Below the pieces are notes generated by a model. It was given only the letters and a program-made list of their open reading frames with translations. It searched no databases and was not told where the DNA came from. The position numbers and the translations under genes are program-made. From CAYOHP01 sp964403795 [NCBI: uncultured bacterium] (GTDB lineage: Bacteria > Muiribacteriota > UBA6191 > CAZXTJ01), in assembly GCA_964403795.1 (NCBI GenBank), contig CAYOHP010000086.1, forward strand, positions 1 through 26,026: a DNA stretch of 26,026 bases, given 5' to 3'. Below are positions 1 to 8,078 of this stretch, one piece after another. Numbering within the stretch: the first letter of the stretch is position 1; every line of letters starts with the position of its first letter.

Positions 1-1794
1 GGCCAGTGGCTCCGGGATCCTTCGGGCAGCCAGGACCGCCAGGGTGGAGTGGCGCGGCTGGTGGTCGCCTGGGCCAAGTCGGGACCCCTGCTGGAGCTGC
101 TGGCACGTCGCCGCGAGGTCCTGGAGGCCCTCCGGATCGAGGCCTTCGAGGGTGCCGTCCGCCACGCCGCCAGCGGTCCCCCCGAGATCCGCTGGCAATA
201 CCTGAACCGGCTCGCCGGGGCCTACCGGGTCACGGGCAGGAAGGCCGATCTGGAACGCCTCTGGCCAGAGCTCGAGGCCGCGGCCAAGACCCGGGCTGCC
301 GCCTCGGGGTCCGACGATCCGGCATGGAGGATCGAACGCGCCCGGCTGGCCCACGCCATGGGCCGCAGGGACGCCGCCCTGGGCGAACTCGAGGCCTGGG
401 TCGAACCCGAGGGCGAGGCGTCGCGCCCCCCCCGACTCGACCGCTTCCGGGCCGCCTACGCCCTGATGGTGCAGCTGGGCGAGCCGGAACGCGCCGAGGC
501 GCTGCGGACCCGGTATTTCACCCGGGTCGCTGCCAGCGGCGGAGGGCGGGCCCTCCATGCCCGACGGGCGCTGTTGGCGGTTCGCTCCAAGGCGGGCGGC
601 GACCAGGCGGGGAGCGCGGCCGAGGCGCGATCCCTGGTGCGGGCTGCCGGGGACGCAGAGGAGGCCCTGCGGATCCTCGAGGCGGTCCGGGCCGGACTCC
701 CGTCCCAGGAGCTCGTCGGCTTGCTGACGGAGGCCGGGCGCCGGTTCCCCGATTCCGTCGCACTCGAGCTGGAGCGGGGCCTGGTCGAGGTGAGGGAGGC
801 CGGGCTCCGGGAGTCGGGATGGACCCGCCTCGGTCGCCTGCTGGCCGTGCCGGGACTCGAGGCGCGGGGACGCAGTCGGGCGATGGCCGCCTTCGCAGAG
901 GTCCCGCCCGGGGCGGAAGACCTGGCGAGGACTGCGGGCAGTGCCTTCCGGGCGGCCGGACGCGACGGGGAGGAGGCTGCGGAGTACCTGGAGATCCGGG
1001 CCCACGCGGCCCTCGGTCGGGGTGATCGCAAGGAAGCGGTACGGCTCCTGGGCGAGGCCGGGAAGCGGCACGTCTTGGGCGTGGAAGCGCTGGTGCTCCG
1101 GGCCCGCCTGGAAAGCGAGGCCGGGAACCACCAGGAGGCCGCCCGGGACCTCGCCGAGGTGACCCGCAGGACCGTCCATGGCGGGTTCCCTGGGCCGGCC
1201 GAGGCGCGACGCTTCCATGCCGAGGTGCGCTCGGGCCGCCCCTTCGCGGCGCTGGCCCGGCTCCAGTTGCCCGCCACCCTGGGGAGTCTGCGGAGCCGGA
1301 GTCCGCCGGCCGACGAGGACCCGCTGGAGGTCTTCCTGGGCTCCGATCCCGAGCCTGGCAACGAAGGCGAGGCCGGGGACTACGAAGCGCCCGGGGAACC
1401 TGGCGAGTCCTACGGGACGGACGGCGAGGAGGGCGCAGGGGACGAGGGTCCCTCTCCGGAGGTCTCCGAAGGCGGCGAGTGGTCCGGCCTCTTCGAGGAG
1501 GCCTCGGACCATGCCCCCGAGGGAACCGGTCTGGTGCCGCCCTACGAGACGCCCACCGAGATCGAGACCCTGGAAGCCTGGCTGGGAGGCCTGCCGGTCG
1601 GGGAGTTCCTCCGTGCCCTGGTCGAGGCCAGGGAGGCGGAGGGGGACCTCGAGGGAGCGCTCGGTGCCTTGGATGCCTGGAAGCGGATGGTGCCGGGGGA
1701 CGACCAGGCTGCCTGGCGCACCCGGATCGAGGCCGAGGCGGAGGCCGCCCGGCGGCGAGAGGAGGAGCGCCTTGTGCTCGTGGATCCGAACTGA
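1..1794 (+). CDS. Helical-repeat (TPR-like) protein, 5' end outside window
   Basis: The frame is open from base 1, so the GTG at 49 is probably internal and the gene starts upstream. About 597 codons are visible. The product is rich in Ala, Arg, Glu and Leu, with successive helix-pair patterns such as ERARLAHAMGRRDAALGELE and DLEGALGALDAWKRMVPGDD. This is typical of degenerate tetratricopeptide repeats, which are protein-interaction scaffolds. From about codon 440 to 510 there is a low-complexity acidic Gly/Glu/Pro/Asp linker, followed by a short helical C-terminus ending in a charged coil. No catalytic motif is visible. The stop lies inside the next gene if that gene starts at TTG 1772, so the two are probably co-transcribed and translationally coupled. 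Function unknown. The TPR assignment is from pattern only. Confidence 0.6.
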   Translation, partial: GQWLRDPSGSQDRQGGVARLVVAWAKSGPLLELLARRREVLEALRIEAFEGAVRHAASGPPEIRWQYLNRLAGAYRVTGRKADLERLWPELEAAAKTRAAASGSDDPAWRIERARLAHAMGRRDAALGELEAWVEPEGEASRPPRLDRFRAAYALMVQLGEPERAEALRTRYFTRVAASGGGRALHARRALLAVRSKAGGDQAGSAAEARSLVRAAGDAEEALRILEAVRAGLPSQELVGLLTEAGRRFPDSVALELERGLVEVREAGLRESGWTRLGRLLAVPGLEARGRSRAMAAFAEVPPGAEDLARTAGSAFRAAGRDGEEAAEYLEIRAHAALGRGDRKEAVRLLGEAGKRHVLGVEALVLRARLESEAGNHQEAARDLAEVTRRTVHGGFPGPAEARRFHAEVRSGRPFAALARLQLPATLGSLRSRSPPADEDPLEVFLGSDPEPGNEGEAGDYEAPGEPGESYGTDGEEGAGDEGPSPEVSEGGEWSGLFEEASDHAPEGTGLVPPYETPTEIETLEAWLGGLPVGEFLRALVEAREAEGDLEGALGALDAWKRMVPGDDQAAWRTRIEAEAEAARRREEERLVLVDPN

Positions 1795-3547
1795 GAAGGA
1801 CTCCGGGGCGGCGCAGGGATCTGCCTGTCGGCAGCTGCGGGCCCACAGGCCGGGGATGGTCGCCTTGGTCCTCGCCGTGGCTCTCACGGCTCGGCTGCAG
1901 GCCGGACCGGAGGCGAGGCCAGCGGCTGCCGCTTCGACCGGGGAAGGGCCGAAATCGGTCGAGGTCTGGGGACCCGGCCTGGCGAGCGGCTTCCCCCCGG
2001 GTGCCATGCTCTACCTCGAAGTGGCCTCCGGCCTGGCTGCCGGCAAGGCCTTGCGCGATCCGGGGACGCCGGCCGGGCGGCTCCTGGCGGGTCCCACCGG
2101 AGACGCCTGGCGTCGGAGCAAGATCTACCTGAAGCTCGGGGAACGCCTCCGGGGCTGGCTGGATGCGGCCTTCGAGGGGACCGACACGGCGTCGATCGGG
2201 GAGCGCCTGCTGGGGGGCAGGAGCGCGGTGGCGCTCTACGATCTGGAGCGGCCCCGCTTCCTGTACCAGGCCGAGGGGTTCCAGGCGAGCCTGGTCGACG
2301 AGCTGCTCGCGAGCTCGAAGGTGCCCGTCGCCAAGGAGACCCAGGAGGGAATCCCGTTGGCTCGGATCGGCGAGGGCGAGGGAGCCTTCTGGTTCCGGCG
2401 ACCGGGACGCTTGCTGCAACTGTCCAACGATCCCGAGCTCCTGGTCCAGGCGGCGCGGGGTCCCGCCGGGACCCGTCTCGGCGACGAGGCCGCCTTCGTC
2501 GAGCTGGCGGCCGCGCTGCCCAAGGGCGAGCTCCGCTACTTCCTCTCGGCGAGCCTGCTGGCCAGTCGGCCGGTGGCGACCTACTGGATCGGAGGCGAGC
2601 CCCGGCCCGAGGGAGAGGTCCTCGCCGGCTGCCTGCGCCGGATCCCCACCGGGTGGGAGGAGGTCCGACGCCGTCGCGGCGGGTTGCCCGAGGGGCGGCT
2701 GCCGAGCCAGGACCGGATCTCGGCCTGGCTTCCTTCCTGGACCTGGCAGGAGATCCAGGGTGGGGATCCCGGCCCTCCCGGCTGGGAGGAACTGGTGGCC
2801 AGCTTGGTACCGGTACCCGGCGAGGAGACCGGGAAGCAGGCGCTCCGGGCCCTGGCCACAGGGTTGTCGACCCTGGTGGGGCCACTCGAGGCCTGGGCCC
2901 GGGCAGGAGAGGTGGCACCTCTCGAGGCTGGCCCTCTGGCACCTACCGGGGCGCCGGCGAAGCTCCTCGGGGCTCCCTGGCCCCCCGCCCGTGAGGTCTT
3001 CTTCGCTCCCCGCCTGCGAGTGGTCCTGCAGCGTCCGGAGGCAGCTCCGGCCCTGGATGCGGGTGCCGTGGCCGAGCTGTTTTCGCGGTACTTCTCCGCC
3101 CTGCTGGGGAGCGAACTGCCGCCTTCCGAGAACCTCGGGAGCGGCGTCTTCCGCCCGAGCGTCCCGCTCTACGAGGATCTCGCTCCGGTGGTCCGGGTGG
3201 TTCCGGGTGCAATCGTGCTGGCGATCGGACCGGAGGCCGAGGTCCCGCCACCCCCGGGTCCGGACCGCGACCGGGCCGGCTGGTCCGGGGACCGGGCCGG
3301 CGAGGGGGATCCGGTTCGGGTGGCCCGGCTCGATGGCGAGCGCCAGCGCCGGGAGTTCTCCCGGATGGCAACCGCCGCCCGCCATGCCGCGCTCTGGTAC
3401 GAGCGGCAGAAGGCCGAGTTCGCCCAGCGCCAGCTGGTCGGAGGGCTGGCCCGGGCCTTTCCCGAGGTCGCGGCCGTGGAGCTCGAGACCCGGATTCTGG
3501 CGGGACTGGCCCAGGACCGGATCGCCTTCCGCTGGGCCTCCCCTTGA
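1772..3547 (+). CDS. Secreted protein of unknown function
   Basis: Start chosen at TTG 1772 because a GAGGAGGAG ribosome-binding site lies a few bases upstream, inside the end of the preceding gene. ATG 1856 is the alternative but would remove the basic n-region. The predicted protein is about 591 aa. Its N-terminus carries Arg/His residues followed by a hydrophobic stretch (MVALVLAVALTARLQA), consistent with a signal peptide for export. The mature part begins with a motif around PPGAMLYLEVASG, and the rest is a mixed alpha/beta protein without recognisable catalytic residues. The layout vaguely recalls DUF3352-type exported proteins, but I cannot confirm that. It sits between a helical-repeat gene and a transpeptidase gene, and its stop overlaps the next start. 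This suggests a role in the cell envelope (inference). Confidence 0.6.
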   Translation: MCSWIRTEKDSGAAQGSACRQLRAHRPGMVALVLAVALTARLQAGPEARPAAAASTGEGPKSVEVWGPGLASGFPPGAMLYLEVASGLAAGKALRDPGTPAGRLLAGPTGDAWRRSKIYLKLGERLRGWLDAAFEGTDTASIGERLLGGRSAVALYDLERPRFLYQAEGFQASLVDELLASSKVPVAKETQEGIPLARIGEGEGAFWFRRPGRLLQLSNDPELLVQAARGPAGTRLGDEAAFVELAAALPKGELRYFLSASLLASRPVATYWIGGEPRPEGEVLAGCLRRIPTGWEEVRRRRGGLPEGRLPSQDRISAWLPSWTWQEIQGGDPGPPGWEELVASLVPVPGEETGKQALRALATGLSTLVGPLEAWARAGEVAPLEAGPLAPTGAPAKLLGAPWPPAREVFFAPRLRVVLQRPEAAPALDAGAVAELFSRYFSALLGSELPPSENLGSGVFRPSVPLYEDLAPVVRVVPGAIVLAIGPEAEVPPPPGPDRDRAGWSGDRAGEGDPVRVARLDGERQRREFSRMATAARHAALWYERQKAEFAQRQLVGGLARAFPEVAAVELETRILAGLAQDRIAFRWASP

Positions 3548-4581
3548 GGTGGGTCCGGCCGCGGACCGGCCCCTCGGGCACGAGGGTACGGGCTGCGGGA
3601 CGGGTCCTGGCCACTGCCCTCGCCTGGGCCGTGAGCCTCCCTCCGGCCGGTCGGGGAGCCGCACCGAGCGCTCCAGGGGCGATCGCCAGGGCACGGCCGG
3701 ATCCGGAGGACCTGCTCGGAGGCAGGTCGGGACTGCTGCTGGCGATCCGGCCGGCCACCGGGGAGCTGCTGCTGCGGGTCGACCGGAGGGAGCGACCGGG
3801 TCCGGTACCCTTCGGGTCGCTGGTCAAGCCCTTCACCTTGCTGGCCTGGTCCCGGGACCACGGCGCCTCGGAACTTCCGCTCGCCTACTGTGCGCCGGGA
3901 GGACCGCCGGCGTGCTGGTACCCGCAGGGCCACGGCCAGGTGGACGCCGAGGCGGCCCTGGCATGGAGCTGCAATGCCTGGTTCCGGGAGCTTGCCGGCG
4001 GGCTCCATCCGGGGAGACTCGAGGAAGTCCTTCGCGACCACGGTCTTCCGGGATTCCCGCCGGGGGGCAGGATCCTCGAGTTGGCGGTCGGCCTGGACGA
4101 GCGGCACCGGGCCGAGCCGGCCCGCTTGCTCGACGGCTTCGTGGCGATGGTGACCGGACGCCTGGTGCGCTCCGGGCCCCGGGTCGGCACCTTCGTCGGG
4201 GTCCGGGAACGGGCTGCCTGGGTGGAAGGACTGCTCCACCGGGGACTCGCCGGAGCCGGACTCGAGGGCACCGCTCGCCAGGCCGGGAAGGCCCTTGGGG
4301 GCAGGCGCCTGCTGGCCAAGACCGGGACCGCTGCGAGGATCTCGGCAGAGGGGGTGGAGCTCCCGGATGGGACCTCCGGCTGGTTCTGCGGGCTGGTCGG
4401 GAGCGGCAGCGAGGCGGTCGCCGCCCTGGTTCGCATGGACCAGGGGACAGGCAGCCTGGACGCGGCTCCCATCGGCGGCGCCCTGCTGGCCCGGCTCCTC
4501 GGCCGCGAGTCGAGGCCGCTCCCCGGGACCCCGGCTCAGAACCGCGCTTCGGTGGAGAGGGCCACCACCCGGGCCCGGTAG
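3544..4581 (+). CDS. Small penicillin-binding transpeptidase-domain protein
   Basis: This 345-aa protein has the three active-site motifs of penicillin-binding transpeptidases in order and at sensible spacing. They are SxxK (Ser92-Leu-Val-Lys95), SxN (Ser142-Cys-Asn144) and KTG (Lys259-Thr-Gly261). Such enzymes use the SxxK serine to cross-link peptidoglycan stem peptides in the periplasm. The N-terminus has Arg residues followed by VLATALAWAVSL, a probable signal peptide or anchor. It is much shorter than class B PBPs, with no pedestal or dimerisation region, so it is essentially a bare catalytic domain. The start is TTG 3544, overlapping the upstream stop as TTGA. No ATG or GTG fits better, and there is no strong Shine-Dalgarno, so coupling to the upstream gene is likely. 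The 3' end overlaps the convergent beta-barrel gene by 46 bp. A D,D-carboxypeptidase or a regulatory penicillin-recognising protein are alternatives. Confidence 0.75.
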   Translation: MRWVRPRTGPSGTRVRAAGRVLATALAWAVSLPPAGRGAAPSAPGAIARARPDPEDLLGGRSGLLLAIRPATGELLLRVDRRERPGPVPFGSLVKPFTLLAWSRDHGASELPLAYCAPGGPPACWYPQGHGQVDAEAALAWSCNAWFRELAGGLHPGRLEEVLRDHGLPGFPPGGRILELAVGLDERHRAEPARLLDGFVAMVTGRLVRSGPRVGTFVGVRERAAWVEGLLHRGLAGAGLEGTARQAGKALGGRRLLAKTGTAARISAEGVELPDGTSGWFCGLVGSGSEAVAALVRMDQGTGSLDAAPIGGALLARLLGRESRPLPGTPAQNRASVERATTRAR

Positions 4582-6404
4582 GAGGCGCCCGGCTCCTCGG
4601 GGGCCGCGAAGTCGTCGGCCGTGAACTCGAGGCGGGCCTTGAGCGGGGAACCCGAGCGTCCGTACTCGAAGCCCAGGGTCACGATCTCCTGGGACACCCC
4701 CGAGACGCCATCGTGGTTCAGCCGCTGGTAGCCGGATTGGACGGCGAGTTCCCGGGCCAGGTCGTACCCGAGGCGCAGGCCGTACTGGGTGGTCTCGCCC
4801 ACGGTTCCCTCCTGGATGCGCCCGTCCCCGTGGACGGTGTCGAAGTTGCCGAGGTCGAGCCAGAGATCGGTGCGGGGCAGGAAGTGGAGATGGAGCTCCA
4901 GGAGATCGTGACGGGTCTCCTGGTCCTGGGAAGTGACGCCCCGTCCGGCCAGGAAGCGCCGGTCCTCGCGGTGATCGATCCGGAGGTCGACCCCTTCGAA
5001 GGGGAAGAGCAACAGGCCGATCCCGTAGCCTTCCCGGTTGGTGTAGGCGAGTCCCTGGCTGCCCGCCCGCACCCAGTCCGAGCGGGGAGCGCCGTCGGTG
5101 TCCACGGTGTCGAGTCCTGCGGTGAGGACCGCCAGGTCCCGGACCTTCATGGTCGCCTTGAGCCATGCGTCGCGGGTCGAAGGCGAGGTCTCCAGCCGAC
5201 GGGCCAGCAGCGCGGCCCTGGGGGTACCGGGCTCCGCCAGCAGGAGTTCGATCCCGGGGCGGTCCAGACGCGCCATGTCGCGCCATGTCTTCTTGAGGCC
5301 GATCTCCACCCCGCCACCTTCGGACAGGTTCCAGGCGAGCCGGGTGCCGGCGGAGAGGTTCTGCTCCTCGTCGCTGGTCCGCTGGTAGGAGAGCGGCCGG
5401 GAGGCGTAGTGGACCTCGTTGCGCCAGGCCAGGCCACGGAGTCGGAAGAGATCGTAGGTACGGGTCGAGAGACGGACGGCCAACTCCCGCTGGGTTTCCC
5501 CGGTGGTCGGGACCAGATCCTCGCGTTGTCGGAGCTCCGCCTGGAGATGGGTGTCGGGCGCGATGTCCCGGCCCAGGCGCAGGCGGCCGCGGTGCATCTG
5601 CCGGGCGTCGGCCGGCTCCAGGGGATCGTGGTAGGCGAGCGTCTCCAGGTCCAACCGGGCGGTGACATGGGCGTCCGCCCAGGTCGAGCGGAGCGCCACC
5701 CGGGTCCACTCCTCGTCCCGGTCCCGGATGGGACTCCGCCGGAGCACGTGCCCGTCCTCGGCCTCGACGTCGAGCGTCAGGGCGCCGAACTTGCGGAAGC
5801 GCAGGGCCAGCCGATCGAGGTGACGTTCCGAGCGCTCCTCCGAGGGACGGTCGAACCAGGTGCCGTCGCGGTCGGCGAACTCGAGGTCGAAGTTGCGGAA
5901 ATCGCGGTAGCGAAGGGCGATGGTCGAGTCGGGTCCGGTCGGGGTATCGAAGCTCGCCTCCAGCGCGGTGCGGCCCGAGTTCCCCGCATGGAGCCAGGCG
6001 TCCTGCACGATCAGGGGGTCGGCCAGGCCCTCGCTGCGCTGGAGTTCGGCGGCGCTGCCCTCGAGGTTGCCCTGGATCCGGGCTGCCAGACCGAGCTCCC
6101 CCGTGAAGCGGCTCCCGCTCCAGGGGTAGCCGTGCCGGTCCTCGCCAACCGGTCCCGGGAGATCACGGGACGGGACCGCCGGCTCCGCCCGCCGGACTTC
6201 GATCGGGACCGAGCCGGCCGTGGTCGCCAGCATGGGAGGCGCCGAGCGGGGCTGGGCTCCGGCCTGCGGCGCGCCGAAGGACCCGAGGATCCCGACGGCC
6301 AGCATGCGAGCGGCCGAGCACCCGGGTCGGCCGGCGCGACCAGGCCCCCCGGGGGACCGGGCCGACGGCACAATCGCGGGCGCGTGGGGACCTCGGGAGG
6401 ACAT
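4536..6404 (-). CDS. Predicted outer-membrane beta-barrel protein
   Basis: Start chosen at the ATG complementary to 6402-6404, with a GAGGTGG-type ribosome-binding site about 8 nt upstream. An upstream in-frame ATG at 6476 lacks such support. The product is about 622 aa. A signal-peptide-like segment (ARMLAVGILGSFGAPQAGA) is followed by long runs of alternating polar and hydrophobic residues, for example TALEASFD, STIALRYRDF and GIGLLLFPFEGVDLRIDHRE. The chain ends in Phe (STEARF), the usual C-terminal signature for BAM-assembled barrels. The many repeated strand pairs suggest a barrel of 20 or more strands. The size resembles MtrB/PioB porins, but no diagnostic motif or multiheme cytochrome partner is seen, so the substrate is unknown. 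It converges on and overlaps the transpeptidase gene. Confidence 0.65.
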   Translation of the reverse strand: MSSRGPHAPAIVPSARSPGGPGRAGRPGCSAARMLAVGILGSFGAPQAGAQPRSAPPMLATTAGSVPIEVRRAEPAVPSRDLPGPVGEDRHGYPWSGSRFTGELGLAARIQGNLEGSAAELQRSEGLADPLIVQDAWLHAGNSGRTALEASFDTPTGPDSTIALRYRDFRNFDLEFADRDGTWFDRPSEERSERHLDRLALRFRKFGALTLDVEAEDGHVLRRSPIRDRDEEWTRVALRSTWADAHVTARLDLETLAYHDPLEPADARQMHRGRLRLGRDIAPDTHLQAELRQREDLVPTTGETQRELAVRLSTRTYDLFRLRGLAWRNEVHYASRPLSYQRTSDEEQNLSAGTRLAWNLSEGGGVEIGLKKTWRDMARLDRPGIELLLAEPGTPRAALLARRLETSPSTRDAWLKATMKVRDLAVLTAGLDTVDTDGAPRSDWVRAGSQGLAYTNREGYGIGLLLFPFEGVDLRIDHREDRRFLAGRGVTSQDQETRHDLLELHLHFLPRTDLWLDLGNFDTVHGDGRIQEGTVGETTQYGLRLGYDLARELAVQSGYQRLNHDGVSGVSQEIVTLGFEYGRSGSPLKARLEFTADDFAAPEEPGASYRARVVALSTEARF

Positions 6405-6514
6405 GGCTACCCACCTCGGTCCATCGGTCCGACCGGACGAATCCGGGAGCGCGGGCGGGACTTGCGTCCCATGCATGCGGAGCCGACCATGGGCTCCGCG
6501 GAGGAGGACCCGGG

Positions 6515-7072
6515 ATGAGCATCACACCCGACACCTGGATCGAGGCCGCGGCCCGCGAGCGCGGCATGATCGAACCCTTCTCGGACAGCCTGGTCCGGGC
6601 GGGGGGCGCTTCCTACGGCCTCGGTTCCTACGGCTACGACGTCCGGTTGGCCGACGAGTTCCATGTGCTGAGGTCGGAGGACCCGGGGGCGGTGCTCGAT
6701 CCCCGGGAGCCGCGGCCGGAGCTTTTCGAGGTGGCTCGCGGGCCCTCCTGCCTGGTCCCGCCCCACGGCTTCGTGCTCGGCCGGACCGTGGAGTACCTGC
6801 GGATCCCTCGGGAGGTGCTGGTGCTGGCGTCCGGGAAGTCGACCTGGGCCCGGCTCGGGATCCTGGTGAACGTCACGCCCTTCGAGCCCGAGTGGGAGGG
6901 TCATGTGACGCTCGGGATCTCGAACACGACGCCGCTGCCGGTACGCCTGCATGCAGGCGAGGGGATCGCCCAGATCATGTTCGTGGTGGCGAGCTCGCCC
7001 TGCCGGGTCTCGTACCGGGATCGCAAGGGGAAGTACCAGGCGCAGACCGCAACCACCCACGCCCGGGTCTGA
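6515..7072 (+). CDS. dcd: dCTP deaminase homologue with catalytic Glu replaced by Gly
   Basis: The 185-aa product closely matches the ~190-aa dCTP deaminase subfamily of the trimeric dUTPase superfamily, which converts dCTP to dUTP in the cytosol for dTMP synthesis. Recognisable blocks are SYGYDVRLADEF (34-49), GRTVEYLRIPREV (89-101), GKSTWARLGILVNVTPFEP (107-125), WEGH, ISNTTPLP (135-142) and GIAQIMF. The family Ser and Arg are present (S109, R113). The family normally has Leu/Ile-Glu-Ile-Ser-Asn just before TTPLP, and that Glu activates water. Here codon 134 (6914-6916) is GGG, Gly. The start ATG has an excellent GGAGGAGG site 7-8 nt upstream. The gene is divergent from the beta-barrel gene across 110 bp. 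It is either a deaminase-dead homologue or the site of a GAG-to-GGG error. Confidence 0.9.
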   Translation: MSITPDTWIEAAARERGMIEPFSDSLVRAGGASYGLGSYGYDVRLADEFHVLRSEDPGAVLDPREPRPELFEVARGPSCLVPPHGFVLGRTVEYLRIPREVLVLASGKSTWARLGILVNVTPFEPEWEGHVTLGISNTTPLPVRLHAGEGIAQIMFVVASSPCRVSYRDRKGKYQAQTATTHARV

Positions 7073-7114
7073 GGAGCGCTGGACCTCCGGCAACGGGCCC
7101 GCTCGGGATCTGGC

Positions 7115-7125
7115 TAGGAGCCTAG
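7115..7125. repeat. Short palindrome resembling the tip of the 164-bp element
   Basis: The palindromic TAGGAGCCTAG (preceded by C) lies across the stop codon of the GH114 gene. Its first eight bases equal the outer tip of the terminal inverted repeat of the element at 10395-10558, which also sits at the stop codon of a minus-strand gene. It could be an excision footprint or chance. The CTAGG/CCTAG arms could also form a tiny hairpin between the two convergent genes. Confidence 0.3.
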
Positions 7126-8078
7126 GGCGAGGCGGTCGGCTGGGCGTGGAGCCGGTCGAGCTCCCGGGTGGCCAGGTAGGGGACGAAGCCGAGCTTCCTG
7201 GCTCGGGTCGCCACCCAAGCGCGGTTCTTGGGACGCTCGCAGTAGTCCACGGTCAGGACCAGTTTCCTCTCGGACACCAATCGCGAGAGCTGGTCCTCCT
7301 CCCACTTCCGGTCGTCGGCCGGATTGGGCTCGTCGCCCGGGAAGAAGTAGGTCTCCTCCTTGCCGAGCCCGGTCAGGACCTGGCGGTACCGCTTGTCCTC
7401 GAGGAGGTCGAGGGCGTTCTGGGAGAAGATCCCGAAGTCGGTGCCGGCTCGGCTGCGGGCGTAGGCGGCCAGTTCCCCGACCAGTGCGATCATGTCGCGG
7501 GCCGCCGACGGCCGCTCCTTCTGGAAGGCCTCGTAGCCGTCGACGATGTCGAGGTAGACACCGTCGAAGCCGGCCGCCAGGATGCGGTCGAGGTAGGCCT
7601 CGGAGGAGCCGAAGAGGATCGCCTTCCACTCCGGGTCCCAGAACTCGACCGGGAAGTTGTCGGGCCAATCGGGGTTCGCGGTCCGGAGCCAGGGGGGGCT
7701 GCCGGGGCGCCATCCCTTCCTCCAGTAGAAGCGATAGGGCTCGGCCTCCCCGATCGAGAGGTAGGCCACCACCAGCTTCCCGGTGCTCCGGAGGCGGGCG
7801 ACCTCGGACGCCGAGAGGGCCCCCGCAAGGCTGCCATCGCGGCTGAAGTCGATCACCAGCAGGTCGGCCGGGCTGGCCTCGAGGGTCGGGAGGTCGAGGT
7901 GCTGGAGCTGGTAGGCCCAGCTCTTCACCGAGGTCCAGGCCCGGGGGGGGAGGCTCGCGGAAGGTCCGGTCGGCGCCGGCTTCAAGGGCGGGCCGGCCCC
8001 GGCCCGGGAGAAGAGACCCAGCCCGGCGGCCAGGAGGCAGGCGAGGGAACGCCTGGCCGCCTTCCCCTCATGGACCAA
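7122..8078 (-). CDS. Secreted GH114-type (endo-alpha-1,4-polygalactosaminidase-like) glycosidase
   Basis: The predicted 318-aa protein has a signal-peptide-like N-terminus (basic KAARR, then SLACLLAAGLGLFS). This is followed by a TIM-barrel pattern typical of glycoside hydrolase family 114 and the TM1410-like proteins. The pattern includes WAYQLQHLDL near residue 55, LLVIDFSRDGS, KLVVAYLSIGEAEPYRFYW, NPDWPDNFPVEFWDPEW and AGFDGVYLDIVDGYEAF, which carry the usual strand-end acidic residues. Known family members hydrolyse galactosamine-containing polysaccharide, and the related PelA domain acts on Pel exopolysaccharide. The substrate here is not shown. The start is inferred as TTG (complement of 8076-8078), overlapping the upstream repeat-protein gene by 11 bp, because no ATG or GTG is available in frame. 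That points to translational coupling and a shared task outside the inner membrane. Confidence 0.78.
   Translation of the reverse strand: MVHEGKAARRSLACLLAAGLGLFSRAGAGPPLKPAPTGPSASLPPRAWTSVKSWAYQLQHLDLPTLEASPADLLVIDFSRDGSLAGALSASEVARLRSTGKLVVAYLSIGEAEPYRFYWRKGWRPGSPPWLRTANPDWPDNFPVEFWDPEWKAILFGSSEAYLDRILAAGFDGVYLDIVDGYEAFQKERPSAARDMIALVGELAAYARSRAGTDFGIFSQNALDLLEDKRYRQVLTGLGKEETYFFPGDEPNPADDRKWEEDQLSRLVSERKLVLTVDYCERPKNRAWVATRARKLGFVPYLATRELDRLHAQPTASP

Noticed and set aside
518-3694. Very long open frame on the minus strand opposite the first two genes
   Set aside because: Its translation is Pro/Arg/Gly-rich low complexity without domains, and it lies opposite frames with signal peptide, ribosome-binding site and proper codon bias. 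It is a by-product of high GC content.
4536-6404. MtrB/PioB extracellular-electron-transfer porin
   Set aside because: Size and strand count would fit, but no CXXC-type motif after the signal peptide and no multiheme cytochrome gene is in the window.
2163-6518. A 1451-codon plus-strand open frame spanning several genes
   Set aside because: It crosses the transpeptidase and the antisense of the beta-barrel gene and shows no recognisable domain. Spurious.
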